The notes: generated by a model from the sequence alone, not told the origin. Numbered from the stretch's first letter, positions 30,289 through 41,204 are shown. The stretch is DNA of 64,000 bases from Arion vulgaris (GCA_020796225.1 CM036755.1:84763803-84827802), one strand, 5' to 3'. Numbers and translations: made by a program.

Positions 30289-30498
30289 TCAGTTTTGTTG
30301 TTTCTTCATTAAGTCACATGGCTGATCATATAGCATGAAAACAAAACAATTGATGAGAAAGTAGAATACATCTTCTAAAATTATGGGTGCTGACGATAAC
30401 TGGACAAATATTTCTTGACCGTCGATGACCAACTTTTGAAGATCTTGTGCTGCTTGATACGCCTCTGAAGGTTTAGAGAACTTTCCATAAGCTCGTCC
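30289..30498 (-). CDS. gene 2 last exon, second half of an RRM, stop codon
   Basis: On the - strand the acceptor is gttgatatatctcag, followed in phase 0 by GRAYGKFSKPSEAYQAAQDL. Next come QKLVIDGQEIFVQLSSAP and a 30-residue tail ending MKKQQN at a TGA. The first part is the RNP1 strand, helix 2 and last strand of an RNA-recognition motif. The pattern G.AY.KF..P.EA..A fits, though RNP1 lacks the usual aromatic at its fifth position. It joins the exon at 32343-32210 without frame change. No convincing donor follows, so it is probably terminal. A 51-bp array begins about 20 bases upstream of the acceptor. Confidence 0.72.
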   Translation of the reverse strand, partial: GRAYGKFSKPSEAYQAAQDLQKLVIDGQEIFVQLSSAPIILEDVFYFLINCFVFMLYDQPCDLMKKQQN

Positions 30499-30519
30499 CT
30501 GAGATATATCAACAATCAG

Positions 30520-30835
30520 GTGGTATGCAATAAACAGAATACATAGTACAACAACATGGGAGGTAAACTTATGGTATACAATAAACAGAATAAATAGTAC
30601 AACAAATGGGAGGTAAACTTGTGGTATGCAATAAACAGAACACATTGTACAACAACATGGGAGGTAAACTTGTGGTATGCAATAAACAGAACACATAGTA
30701 CAACAACATGGGAGGTAAACTTGTGGTATGCAATAAACAGAACACATTGTACAACAACATGGGAGGTAAACTTGTGGTATGCAATAAACAGAATAAATAG
30801 TACAACAACATGGGTGGTAAACTTGTGGTATTTGC
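30520..30835. repeat. 51-bp repeat, 6 copies, beside an RRM exon acceptor
   Basis: The unit is gtacaacaacatgggaggta, then aacttgtggtatgcaataaa plus cagaacacata. It ends about 20 bases from the acceptor of the last gene 2 exon. Confidence 0.92.
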
Positions 30836-30892
30836 TCTAGTTCACTAATGGGAGTTAATCATGATATTTAAATTGTTGGTTTTCAATCGTTA

Positions 30893-31122
30893 TCTCTTGC
30901 TTAAGCGAGTCTCGATCACCAAGCGTGTGGGATTGAAACTCCGCTGCGGGCAGTTTGAAAGCCAATTTGTTCGTCGTGGATTTTACAAAAGGTAAACAAA
31001 TAGACCTACCCGTTCAGAAAGAAATGACAAACTACTGAAGTGAAGTGTGCCAAGAAAATCGACGACTAGGTTACTGAGGTTGACGGTGAAGCTCTGTGCA
31101 GGATATGCTATGATTTAGAAGA
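30893..31122 (+). mobile_element. SINE family A copy 2
   Basis: The head is diverged (ttgcttaagcgagtctcgat). The body is well kept (tggattttacaaaaggtaaa; tgacaaactactgaagtg; aaatcgacgactaggttac). Confidence 0.75.
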
Positions 31123-31129
31123 TGAATTG

Positions 31130-31735
31130 GCGACGAGTCATGGCGTCAAATTTGATCTCTGTCTGATTTTACTCTTCATATGATTCGTGTTTTACTAGTT
31201 CGAGTGTGGAAATGATGCTTGGTAATGATAGTTTAGCTAAGTTCTGACGATGGATTTACTAGTTCGAGTGTGGAAATGATGCTTGGCAGTGATAGTTTTG
31301 CTAAGTTCTGACGATGGATCATCATCACTTCACATCAATTAGTTCGTAAGTGTTTCAATGTTTTTCCAAGGATGTGTCTCAATGTGTTTATCTATTGTCT
31401 ATTCCCATGTGGAAGATGTAGTTGGATGTCCACTCTTGCCGTTAAGCGTAGGGATGGGAACTTTAATTTGCATTCTAGGGCTAGATGAGTCGTCCTTGTT
31501 GTGTTGTATCCGTGTTCTTGTAGTGTGGTCTTGATATTGTCTATCCATCTTTTTCTTGGTCTTCCTTAGCTCTAGTACCCGATCTCTTTTTATTGTATGC
31601 TGTTATTGGTGATTGGTTTTATTTCATTCTCATTAATATATTCTATATATCCTATTTATTTTGATATGTCTGCTATCTGGCTAAGGTTGCAGATTATCCC
31701 AACATCCTTGTATCGTTTACACGCACATTCTCCCT
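31130..31735. other. unassigned sequence with a 63-bp duplication
   Basis: 31190-31318 holds two copies of ttactagttcgagtgtggaa plus atgatgcttgg and following bases. 31390-31570 on the - strand has weak LINE-like coding character (broken). No gene is supported. Confidence 0.4.
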
Positions 31736-31739
31736 TACA

Positions 31740-32060
31740 ATATGCAGTAGTGAAAAGTATCATTGATACATCACTTATATAGTAGTGAAAAGTATCATTG
31801 ATACATCATTTATATAATAGTTGAAAGTATGATTGATACATCCCATATACATTAGTTGAAAGCATCATTGATACATCATTAATACATTAGTTGAAAGTAT
31901 CATTGATACATCATTAATACATTAGTTGAAAGCATCATTGATACATCATTTATACATTAGTTGAAAGTATCATTGATACATCATTAATACATTAGTTGAA
32001 AGTATCATTGATACATCATTAATACATTAGTTGAAAGTATCATTGATACATTATTTACCA
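31740..32060. repeat. 35-bp repeat with a palindromic core, 9 copies
   Basis: The unit is agttgaaagtatcattgata plus catcattaatacatt. Each contains the odd palindrome gtatcattgatac. Confidence 0.93.
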
Positions 32061-32209
32061 GAAGATTGATCTCTTTCCCTTTATCAGTTTTAGCTATCTC
32101 CCTTTTCTTAACAACTTTATCTCTCCCCGTTCCCATCAGAGTTATATCTCTCAATAGCATATTTCAGCTTTATCGCTCTCTCCCTATCAGCTTTATCTCT
32201 CTCGCTTAC

Positions 32210-32343
32210 CTGAAATAGTCCTGTATTTCTATCCTTGATGTAATAAATCTTGGTAACTTGACCATACTTCTTGAACAAGTTCAGCAACTCTGTTTCCTCC
32301 AGATCCAAGGGAAGATTACTCAAAGTTATTGTCCGTGAAGCAT
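32210..32343 (-). CDS. gene 2 exon, first half of an RRM
   Basis: The - strand acceptor is tatacatttttcag and the donor CAG/gtaagc. It has entry phase 1 and exit phase 0. It reads ASRTITLSNLPLDLEETEL, then LNLFKKYGQVTKIYYIKDR and NTGLFQ. This is the beta1 (RNP2: ITLSNLP), helix 1 and beta2-3 half of a canonical RRM, completed by the exon at 30498. RRMs bind single-stranded RNA. The large exon at 41205 exits in phase 0 but this one needs phase 1, so at least one exon of length 1 modulo 3 lies between them, or the RRM belongs to a separate gene. Confidence 0.78.
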
Positions 32344-32654
32344 CTGAAAAATGTATATCAACAAGTAACATAAACATGATCACAGCCATCTTTAGTTATG
32401 ACCTAATCCGCTCAGTCGGGAAATAGGAAATTCCCGTTATAGGCCTGGCTTTTACATATGTTTGATTGATTGATGCAAGTTCTGCACTATTGTGTGAGTC
32501 CGTGATTATTTATTGATGGAAAGGGTTAATAATACTGATATTCATTAGAGTTAAATTTAGTTTAAACATAAGATTAGTTTATATAACAAAACATTAAACA
32601 TAACATTAGTTTAGACATAATATAACCAATTTTGTTTAGGTAGGAATTTTATTA

Positions 32655-32845
32655 TGTAGTCTGTCTATAGAATTTTGCCGGTGTAGAGGCTTTCTGTAGT
32701 TGCTCTTCTGGATTTTAAACTGCCGAGGGTAGGTTTACATGATAACTTGAACACAGGACCTACGTTTTATCAGCCGTCTCCGATAGGACTAGGAACTCCA
32801 TCTCACTTACACTGAGATCATGGATCTCTGGAAAATATCCCTAAT
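32655..32845 (-). mobile_element. SINE family B, body fragment
   Basis: Contains gataggactaggaactccat and acaggacctacgttttatca on the + strand; head and tail are missing. Confidence 0.7.
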
Positions 32846-32924
32846 ATCCCTTATAGAAAGTATATATAGAAATGAGATCTTTTTTGTATCCTGGGCTGTG
32901 CGATAAAAACAGGATTAGTGAAAA

Positions 32925-34398
32925 GAAATAAATAAGGTATGCATGTAGCAATAGTAGAATGTGACTTTTAAGATCATCATCATCAAAAGAAGAAATAAAT
33001 AAGGTATGCATGTAGCAATAGTAGAATGTGACTTTTAAGATCATCATCATCAAAAGAAGAAATAAATAAGGTATGCATGTAGCAATAGTAGAATGTGACT
33101 TTTAAGATCATCATCATCAAAAGAAGAAATAAATAAGGTATGCATGTAGCAATAGTAGAATGTGACTTTTAAGATCATCATCATCAAAAGAAGAAATAAA
33201 TAAGGTATGCATGTAGCAATAGTAGAATGTGACTTTTAAGATCATCATCATCAAAAGAAGAAATAAATAAGGTATGCATGTAGCAATAGTAGAATGTGAC
33301 TTTTAAGATCATCATCATCAAAAGAAGAAATAAATAAGGTATGCATGTAGCAATAGTAGAATGTGACTTTTAAGATCATCATCATCAAAAGAAGAAATAA
33401 ATAAGGCAATATGAATTGTTAGATCATCATAAGAAGAATAATGGTATATGTAGAATAGTAATGACGATCACATCTAAGAAGAAATAAATAAGGTATGCAT
33501 GTAGCAATAGTAGAATGTGACTTTTAAGATCATCATCATCAAAAGAAGAAATAAATAAGGTATGCATGTAGCAATAGTAGAATGTGACTTTTAAGATCAT
33601 CATCATCAAAAGAAGAAATAAATAAGGTATGCATGTAGCAATAGTAGAATGTGACTTTTAAGATCATCATCATCAAAAGAAGAAATAAATAAGGTATGCA
33701 TGTAGCAATAGTAGAATGTGACTTTTAAGATCATCATCATCAAAAGAAGAAATAAATAAGGTATGCATGTAGCAATAGTAGAATGTGACTTTTAAGATCA
33801 TCATCATCAAAAGAAGAAATAAATAAGGTATGCATGTAGCAATAGTAGAATGTGACTTTTAAGATCATCATCATCAAAAGAAGAAATAAATAAGGTATGC
33901 ATGTAGCAATAGTAGAATGTGACTTTTAAGATCATCATCATCAAAAGAAGAAATAAATAAGGTATGCATGTAGCAATAGTAGAATGTGACTTTTAAGATC
34001 ATCATCATCAAAAGAAGAAATAAATAAGGTATGCATGTAGCAATAGTAGAATGTGACTTTTAAGATCATCATCATCAAAAGAAGAAATAAATAAGGTATG
34101 CATGTAGCAATAGTAGAATGTGACTTTTAAGATCATCATCATCAAAAGAAGAAATAAATAAGGTATGCATGTAGCAATAGTAGAATGTGACTTTTAAGAT
34201 CATCATCATCAAAAGAAGAAATAAATAAGGTATGCATGTAGCAATAGTAGAATGTGACTTTTAAGATCATCATCATCAAAAGAAGAAATAAATAAGGTAT
34301 GCATGTAGCAATAGTAGAATGTGACTTTTAAGATCATCATCATCAAAAGAAGAAATAAATAAGGTATGCATGTAGCAATAGTAGAATGTGACTTTAAG
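32925..34398. repeat. 67-bp satellite-like array, 22 copies
   Basis: The unit is agaagaaataaataaggtat, then gcatgtagcaatagtagaat, then gtgacttttaagatcatcat plus catcaaa. Copies are nearly identical except a collapsed section at about 33400-33475. Degenerate unit fragments reappear at 35600-35700. Confidence 0.94.
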
Positions 34399-34609
34399 AC
34401 TCATCATCAAGAAGCAATGACTGGCTACTGCATTACAATTCTCTATCCCTGTATTTGAATTGCTGACTTGTTAAGACTCTTCTCATCAAAATGAAGATGT
34501 CTAATATTTTTTCTGTGTCTTATGTCTCTGTTTTAATATTGACAATTGTTTGACTCTTCTCATTCATTCGACATGATAATAGGTTGCATACATTTTTGTC
34601 TGTGTCTTG

Positions 34610-35420
34610 CTGCATTCTTCTTCTTCTTATATTGACAATACGTTTTGTCTGTGTCTTGGCTGCATTCTTCTTCTTCTTATATTGACAATACATTTTTGTC
34701 TGTGTCTTGGCTGCATTCTTCTTCTTCTTATATTGACAATACGTTTTTGTCTGTGTCTTGGCTGCATTTTTTTCTTATATTGACAATACTTTGTGTCTGT
34801 GTCTTGCTGCATTCTTCTTCTTCTTATATTGACAATACGTTTTTGTCTGTGTCTTGGCTGCATTCTTCTTCTTCTTATATTGACAATACGTTTTGTCGTG
34901 TCTTGCTGCATCTTTTTCTTCTTATATTGACAATACATTTGTCGTGTCTGCTGCATTCTTTCTTATATTGACAATACGTTTTGTCTGTGTCTTGGCTGCA
35001 TTCTTCTTCTTTATATTGACAATACATTTGTGTCTGTGTCTGCTGCATTCTTCTTCTTCTATATTGACAATACATTTTTGTCTGTGTCTTGCTGCATTCT
35101 TTTCTTCTTATATTGACAATACATTTTTGTCTGTGTCTTGGCTGCATTCTTCTTCTTCTTATATTGACAATACGTTTTTGTCTGTGTCTTGGCTGCATTC
35201 TTCTTCTTCTATATTGAAAAATTTTTGTCTGTGTCTTGGCTGCATTCTTCTTCTTCTTATATTGACAATACATTTTTGTCTGTGTCTTGGCTGCATTCTT
35301 CTTCTTCTTATATTGACAATACATTTTTGTCTGTGTCTTGGCTGCATTCTTCTTCTCTTATATGAGAATAATCGTGTTGCATATATTGCAATAGTAGATG
35401 TGTCTTGGCTGCATTCTTTT
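34610..35420. repeat. about 52-bp minisatellite, 16 copies, LINE-like seed
   Basis: The unit is cttcttcttatattgacaat, then acgtttttgtctgtgtcttg plus gctgcatt. It resembles the unit at 430-1112 (cttatattgatcagtttttt; ctgtgtcttga). Lys-rich - strand frames are artefacts. Confidence 0.9.
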
Positions 35421-35955
35421 CTTCTATCTCTCTAAGTTTGTCAAATAGAGATTGTTGCATGGTGAGTCATGAGCTGAGAGATTCTGAGCTGTTTAGTCTG
35501 TCATGAAAGCAATGCAATTAGAGGTATGATGTGCAATGTAGAATGCTGACTGTTTCTATCATGAAATGCATAGCAAATTAAGTTTATTCATGTGCATGTG
35601 AATGTGACTTTACTATAGATGTCTTAGGCAAAAGTTTAGATTAGGATGCATGCTATGTCTGTAGAATGTGACTTTATAGATTCATCATCACTTGATATGT
35701 GTCAATTTCTGCAATGACATTGTCAGCTTCATACAACTGGTACAATGGCTAATATAAAACGAAAGAGAATCGAGTTTCCAATACATATATTATATAATGT
35801 CACAAAATATATGCATTTTGTCTTTCATCTCGATATGCAGTCTCATGCATACATTAAAAACGAATATTTCTTACGATAAATGTCCTAATATCACCAGTGA
35901 TATCAGTCTGACTAAAGCATTATGTACGGTTGATATTTCAGAAGAGACCTTACGT
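35421..35955. other. decayed array fragments and AT-rich sequence
   Basis: Pieces such as gtagaatgtgactttatag and gaatgctgact recall the 67-bp unit in strongly mutated form. Nothing else was recognised. Confidence 0.45.
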
Positions 35956-36394
35956 CAGTGGTTCTCAAACTTTTAAGTCGTATACATGAAGTTCTACAAA
36001 GAAGTCGTAGGGCACTATACAAACACTTAATAAATAAGATGCAGAAAGCTAAGAAATACAGAAATAATTGAAATGCTAAGTACTTTATTCCTAATTTAAC
36101 TTCTGTCTATAAAGCATTGGATAACATGTTAGCATGTCTTTAACCAAAGAGGAAGATAATTAATAGACGAGTAAACGCGTCTATAGCCGTGATTGGAAGA
36201 ACAACTAAACACGTATTTAGCAGAGAAAAGGTTAAAAAGTCAATTATTCGTCAAAGGTATGAAAAAAGTCAGAATTTCCGATATTTGCAAAATTGCTTGG
36301 TGGCACCGTGTTGCGATCCTGATCTGGGATTTCATAGGACGCACATAGAATGTCGCGGTACACTGGTGCTCTGAGCACACCTTGAGAACCACTG
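35956..36394. mobile_element. hAT MITE with canonical termini
   Basis: The left end is cagtggttctcaaactttt; the right end is the complement of cagtggttctcaaggtgtg. The flanks ccttacgt and cctacgta match except for one indel, as expected of an 8-bp hAT target duplication. 439 bp, no transposase. The open frame inside (to 36374) is not convincing. Confidence 0.8.
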
Positions 36395-36452
36395 CCTACG
36401 TAATCAGTATTCAGAGCACGGTACTGCTTCACTCGACCTCATTAAATGTGTA

Positions 36453-36823
36453 CCATAGATTCCAAACTTTTCAGCCCAGCGCCCTTTGACGACATAAACT
36501 TGTAACGCCCTCCCATTATAACAGTTTGCGAACTTCCCATATATATATGATCTATTTCACATTGACATAGAAAAAATTGATAATATATATATATTGTTAT
36601 ACATGGTAAATTTTCAAATGATTATATACATGAAATAGAAAATTGATTAAAAATGAATCGTGTAAGATGGGCATAAGATGAATTGAAATGCATAATTAAA
36701 TTTTCAATGATTATTCAATCGCAAAATCACGAAATAAAACTCCCTCTAAATACCTCGGAAAACACAATCGCACTCCCATTTAGCTCACTGTTGGGCGATA
36801 CCGCCCACTTTGGTAACCTATGG
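36453..36823. mobile_element. hAT-like MITE, copy 2 of the 6045 type
   Basis: The left end is ccatagattccaaactttt; the right end is accgcccactttggtaacct plus atgg. The ends are imperfect inverted repeats; the interior matches 6045-6463 (gtgtaagatgggcataagat). Confidence 0.7.
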
Positions 36824-36829
36824 TGTATA

Positions 36830-37320
36830 CCAATTAACATCTCCTTTCTTACTGAACATCTCTGGACAAGAACACAGGTACGCAGATCGCGCGCAAGTAC
36901 AGGTGGTATGAACGAGGATCAATGAACTTTCCATCGTGTTTCCTGGCGTAGGTTACACCACGTAAGTAGCTATTGTAGCATCCTGTGTGGTTTGGTTATT
37001 GGTTATTCGTTACTAAACTGACGTCATTGCACTCCGGACCGACCCATAGGTGCTCAGTCTTCCCCAACAGATATCGAAGAGTATGCATACTGATGGTTTC
37101 TGTGGCTCGCTGATTAAACACACTCCTAACTCTGCGCCCAAGGCATCCAGTTCTACTTGTACACCGTGTGTTGTTTGCATCGAGGACGTATGCTACGCTC
37201 TTGTTTTGGATCAATGTCACGTCTAAACTTCTTGTCAAAGTGTATGCATATTATCCAACAGTACACATATGTATAAAATAATATGATTTTATAAACAAAC
37301 ATCTTACTTTAAAGCGCCAC
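36830..37320. other. unassigned sequence
   Basis: A - strand frame at 37238-36996 (NKSVAYVLDANNTRCTS; RATETISMHTLRYLLGK; HLWVGPECNDVSLV) is protein-like but unplaced. It could be transposon debris or a missed exon of gene 2. Confidence 0.3.
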
Positions 37321-37326
37321 ATCTTG

Positions 37327-37415
37327 GTGTCTGACTACTGTAACATTGTATCAGATCTGACTACTGTAACATTGTATCAGATCTGACTACTGTAACATTG
37401 TATCAGATCTGATTG
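37327..37415. repeat. 26-bp repeat, 3 copies
   Basis: The unit is tctgactactgtaacattgt plus atcaga. Confidence 0.92.
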
Positions 37416-37496
37416 TCATAAGGAAGCTGTTAAAACTGTTTATTGATAATCGTGTCTTATAGCTTGAATGTTGTTTCATTTAGCACTACTATCTAT

Positions 37497-37830
37497 TTAT
37501 TTATGTATCCATCCATCCAGTCAGCCAGTTATCCACCCATCCATCAATCCATCCATTCAGCCATCCATCCATCCATCCATCCATCCACCTACACACCTAC
37601 CTACATATCTACCCACCTTCTCACCAACACACCTACCCACCTACCTACCTACCTACCTACCTACCTGTCTGTCTGTCTATCCATCCATCCATCCATCCAT
37701 CAATCCATCCATCCATCCATCAATCTATCCATCCATCCATCTATCCATCCATCCTATCCATCCATCCATCCGTCCCTGTCTGTCTGTCTGTCTTGGTTTG
37801 TCTTTTGTCTATCAATCTATCTATGTATGT
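37497..37830. repeat. (CATC)n / (CTAC)n / (TGTC)n microsatellite
   Basis: Interrupted tetranucleotide array. The Pro/Ser/Ile/His frames through it are artefacts. Confidence 0.95.
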
Positions 37831-37973
37831 ATATTTTATTTATTTCCCGCCCCTCCCCAATGAGGACATTACCTTGTAGCGGAGGTAGTTGGGGAGGGAG
37901 GCGGGGTACTTAAGCAGAATGAATAGGACTGCAGAAATGTGTCTGATATATTTTGTCAACATCATTTCATAAG

Positions 37974-38117
37974 AAGACATCACATGACCAGATTACTAAC
38001 CAGAGTGAAGCTGGAGGGAATCAATACAAACTACTTCCGGTCGTGAAGCAGCATGGTCTGAGACTTCCGGATCTTCGTGCCCATCAACGAGGTTATCTGT
38101 CTGTAACTGTCATAGAA
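37974..38117 (+). CDS. exon, probably gene 1; resembles the entry to a C2-like fold
   Basis: The exon is 48 codons between catttcataag and the donor gtatgt, phase 0 at both ends, which is compatible with the exon ending at 20394. It reads KTSHDQITNQSEAGGNQYK, then LLPVVKQHGLRLPDL and RAHQRGYLSVTVIE. The RGYLSVTVIE string looks like the first beta strand of a C2 domain (polar residue, then alternating hydrophobics before a loop), but one strand is weak evidence. If the donor is not used the frame runs 21 codons more to a stop at 38186 and passes an AATAAA-like string. The exon lies between exons of gene 2, which is on the other strand. Confidence 0.55.
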
Positions 38118-38274
38118 GTATGTACAATAATAATAAATAATTACACGACTTTAATAATAGTCAGAGAAATACTAACGTATTTGTAATATAACTATTACAG
38201 AAGAAATACAATCCTTTCTTCCTTTCGTTGACTTGAAATATTGTCTATATATTGAACGTTGTTTCTCGCCCGTG

Positions 38275-38515
38275 TGGTGTCAGTGTCCGCAAGGTAAGCA
38301 AAGAATAGTACCACTGCAACTTACAATGCATGTCGCATGAGGCGACTGATGTAGGCCCTAGGGATGCTACCTTAGTAAATAAAAAGCAGCGCAGAAATCG
38401 GATGTGCTGACATACTTGTATGCGCATAACTTGCACAACGTACAATCACTCTTAGACTCAGATCACATACAAATCACACATGACAATGGGTCGATATGAA
38501 GCATTCGATGAAGAC
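38275..38515 (+). mobile_element. interspersed element family D, copy 3
   Basis: Contains aagcaaagaatagtaccact, aataaaaagcagcgcagaaa and caacgtacaatcactcttag. It lies 160 bases after the exon ending at 38117. Confidence 0.72.
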
Positions 38516-38604
38516 GATAAACGTTGTTTCTGATATAAACGTCACGGTATTTTGTAGCACACACAGAGGTTTATGTAACTTACATGAGAAATCTTGTCAT
38601 TTTA

Positions 38605-38800
38605 ATCAATCTATTTCATGAGAAATATTGTAATATTAAACAATCTATTTCATGAGAAATATTGTAATATTAAACAATCTATTTCATGAGATATATTGTA
38701 ATATTAATCAATCTATTTCATGAGAAATATTGTAATATTAATCAATCTATTTCATGAGAAATATTGTAATATTAATCAATCTATTTCATGAGAAATATTT
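38605..38800. repeat. 34-bp repeat, 6 copies
   Basis: The unit is tttcatgagaaatattgtaa plus tattaatcaatcta. Confidence 0.93.
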
Positions 38801-38849
38801 GACAAAAGAGATGTTTGGAAGAAAAAAACATCATTAACATAGCTTCTGT

Positions 38850-39250
38850 AGTAGAACAATGAGTGTAATGTAACTAATATATAGTAGAACAATGAGTGTA
38901 ATGTAACTAATATATAGTAGAACAATGATTATAATGTTATTAATATATAGTAGAACAATGGTTACATTTGCAACTAATATATAGTAAAACAATGAATATA
39001 ATGTTACTAATATATAGTAGAACAATGAATATAATGTTATTAATATATAGTAGAACAATGATTATATTGTTATTAATATATAGTAGAACAATGATTATAT
39101 TGTTATTAATATATAGTAGAACAATGAGTGTAATGTAACTAATATATAGTAGAACAATGATTATATTGTTATTAATATATAGTAGAACAATGATTATATT
39201 GTAACTAATATATAGTAGAACAATGGTTATATTGTAACTAATATATAGTA
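38850..39250. repeat. 33-bp repeat, left block of an interrupted array
   Basis: The unit is tagtagaacaatgagtgtaa plus tgtaactaatata, 12 copies. The array continues at 40155-40265, 40510-40565 and 41120-41150, separated by three retroelement insertions. Confidence 0.93.
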
Positions 39251-40155
39251 ATGTCCTCTCTTTTGTTTAGTATTACAATTGACTGGGTGCTAAAAATGCC
39301 ATAAAACAACAAGCACCAAGAGGAATAAGATGGACCCTTTCGAGATGCTTGAGGACCTGGACTTTGCAGACGATATAGCCCTGGTGTCACACAAATATGA
39401 ACATATACAAGAGAAAAGTACAATACTTCACAGCACGGCAAAGACAGTAGGCCTCAAAATAAACACAGGAAAAACAAAAATTATGACAAACAGTGAAATC
39501 CAACAACCAGTAATGTTAGAAGATGAAACACTGGAAAGGGTTGAGCTGTTTACATATCTTGGTAGCGTACTGACACTAAATGGTGGCACAGAGGAAGATA
39601 TAAAATCACGTCTGAGTAAGGCCAGAACCGCTTTGCCAGAATGAAACCAGTATGGAAGTCCAAAATCTACAATAGGACCACAAAACTTAAACTCTATAAA
39701 AGCATTGTTTTGCCAGTTTTGCTCTACGGATCGGAGTGTTGGAGGATGACCAAAGGAGATACTAGCAGGCTGTCAGTTTTCCACCACTCTTGTCTTCGCA
39801 GAATCTTGGGAATCTTTTGGCCAGTAAAAATATCCAATAACCAACTACTCCAAGACACAAGACAAGAGCCAATGAATGACATACTCAAAAAGAGAAGATG
39901 GAAATGGCTCGGACATGTTATGAGAATGAGACAAGAAATGCCTGCAAGGATAGCCCTCACTTGGACACCAGAGGGAAAGAGAAAGAAAGGCAGACCACGG
40001 ACAACATGGAGGCGCATGATGGAAGAGGAACTGGACACCGCATCTCTGACGTGGGGCTCTGCGCTGAAGGTTGCACGGGACAGGAGAGCATGGAAAGTCC
40101 TTTCTGAAGCCCCATGTGTCACTAGGCATGACGGGATTAAGTAAGTAAGTAAGTA
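39250..40155 (+). pseudogene. LINE reverse transcriptase C-terminal half, inserted in a minisatellite
   Basis: Reads MLEDLDFADDIALVSHKYE (catalytic FADD), KINTGKTKIMTN and VELFTYLGSVLTLNGG; after one frameshift at about 39640, SIVLPVLLYGSECWRMTKG, RRWKWLGHVMRMRQEMPAR and KKGRPRTTWRRMMEEEL follow. It ends in an (AAGT)n tail near 40145. It is one of the best preserved remnants, 5'-truncated just upstream of the FADD box. taatatatagta flanks both sides, either a target duplication or simply the array unit. Confidence 0.9.
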
Positions 40156-40265
40156 ATATATAGTAGAACAATGGTTATATTGTAACTAATATATAGTAGA
40201 ACAATGAATATAATGCAACTAATATATAGTAGAACAATGAATATAATGCAACTAATATATAGTAG
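40155..40265. repeat. 33-bp repeat, middle block
   Basis: Three units continuing the array after the LINE insertion, up to the SINE insertion. Confidence 0.9.
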
Positions 40266-40512
40266 GTGAGCGTCTGTTGCTCAAGCGGTAGTGATCTCGA
40301 TCACAATCCCAAGCGTACCTGTTCAAACCCCACGGTGGGCAAGTTTGGAAGGAAATTCGTTTCCGTGGGATTTTACAAAAGGTAAAAAAGACCTCACCGT
40401 TCAGAAAGTAATGACAAAACTACTGAACGTATAAGTGGTGCCTAGAAAATAATCAACGACTAGTTTACTGTGGTTGATAGCTACGTCCTGCAAAGCATAT
40501 GCCACGATTTAA
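40265..40512 (+). mobile_element. SINE family A copy 3, inserted in the 33-bp array
   Basis: The head is ggtgagcgtctgttgctcaa (A box) with B box ctgttcaaaccccacggtg. The body ends catatgccacgattt. Flanked by atatagta on both sides. Best copy for a family A consensus. Confidence 0.82.
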
Positions 40513-40569
40513 AATATATATAGTAGAAAAATGATTATAATGTAACTAATATAGTAGTACAATGCGTAA

Positions 40570-41120
40570 GTATATATCTCCTTTTCTGTCTTTACAGACG
40601 GTCAATTGGCAAGTATTTTACTCTGACAACTTCTGAGTTTTCCATTTTCTATCTTCTCTTTCAGCTCATACATACGTCTCTTTTCAAAAGATTCTGCACC
40701 CTTTCGAATTTGGCTTTCCACACAACTCTGTCATCAGCTAGTTTTTCCCATGTGCTCGGACATATAGAAAAGTTCTTCATCGAGGCATTGCAAACATCTT
40801 TATATCTGAGCAGAGGTCTGCCCTGGTGCCTCTTTCCTCCGAAAGTTCACAGAACAACATTTGTTTTAGTATGCGATAAGTTTCCATTCTTCTCACATGT
40901 CCCAACCATTTTAGTCGTCTACTGCTGAGCATGCACATGATGGAAGGCAGGTTTGCACGTTGCAGTACTTCAGAGTTGGTTATCTTGTCGTACCACCTGA
41001 TGTTCATAATCTTGCGGAGACATCGAAGGTGAAAGATCTTAAGTCTCCTCTCGTGTCTTGAGTAGGCTGTCCATGTTTCTGAGCCATATAGTAAAGAACT
41101 AATCACACAGGCTCTATTAT
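40570..41120 (-). pseudogene. LINE C-terminal remnant, inserted in the 33-bp array
   Basis: Reads ISSLLYGSETWTAYSRHERR, HLRCLRKIMNIRWYDKITN, RRLKWLGHVRRMETYRILKQ and MLFCELSEERG, then a broken tail. The array unit resumes at about 41125. Confidence 0.85.
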
Positions 41121-41204
41121 AATATAACTAATATAGCATAACAATGATTCTAGCGAAGAAAATAAAAGTATATATGAACGAATGATGACTTATTTGTGTC
41201 TTAC

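Noticed and set aside
30289..32343. Assigning the RRM gene to a named family
   Set aside because: The RRM is clear but its sequence is not diagnostic, and the Gln-rich part shows no recognised domain.
34627..35435. Lys/Arg-rich repeat protein on the - strand
   Set aside because: Minisatellite artefact, possibly LINE-derived.
37443..37913. Pro/Ser/Ile/His-rich gene
   Set aside because: Tetranucleotide microsatellite.
37900..38117. Naming gene 1 as an RGS or C2-domain family member
   Set aside because: One C2-like strand and one degenerate GoLoco-like string are insufficient; the linking of this exon to gene 1 is itself uncertain.
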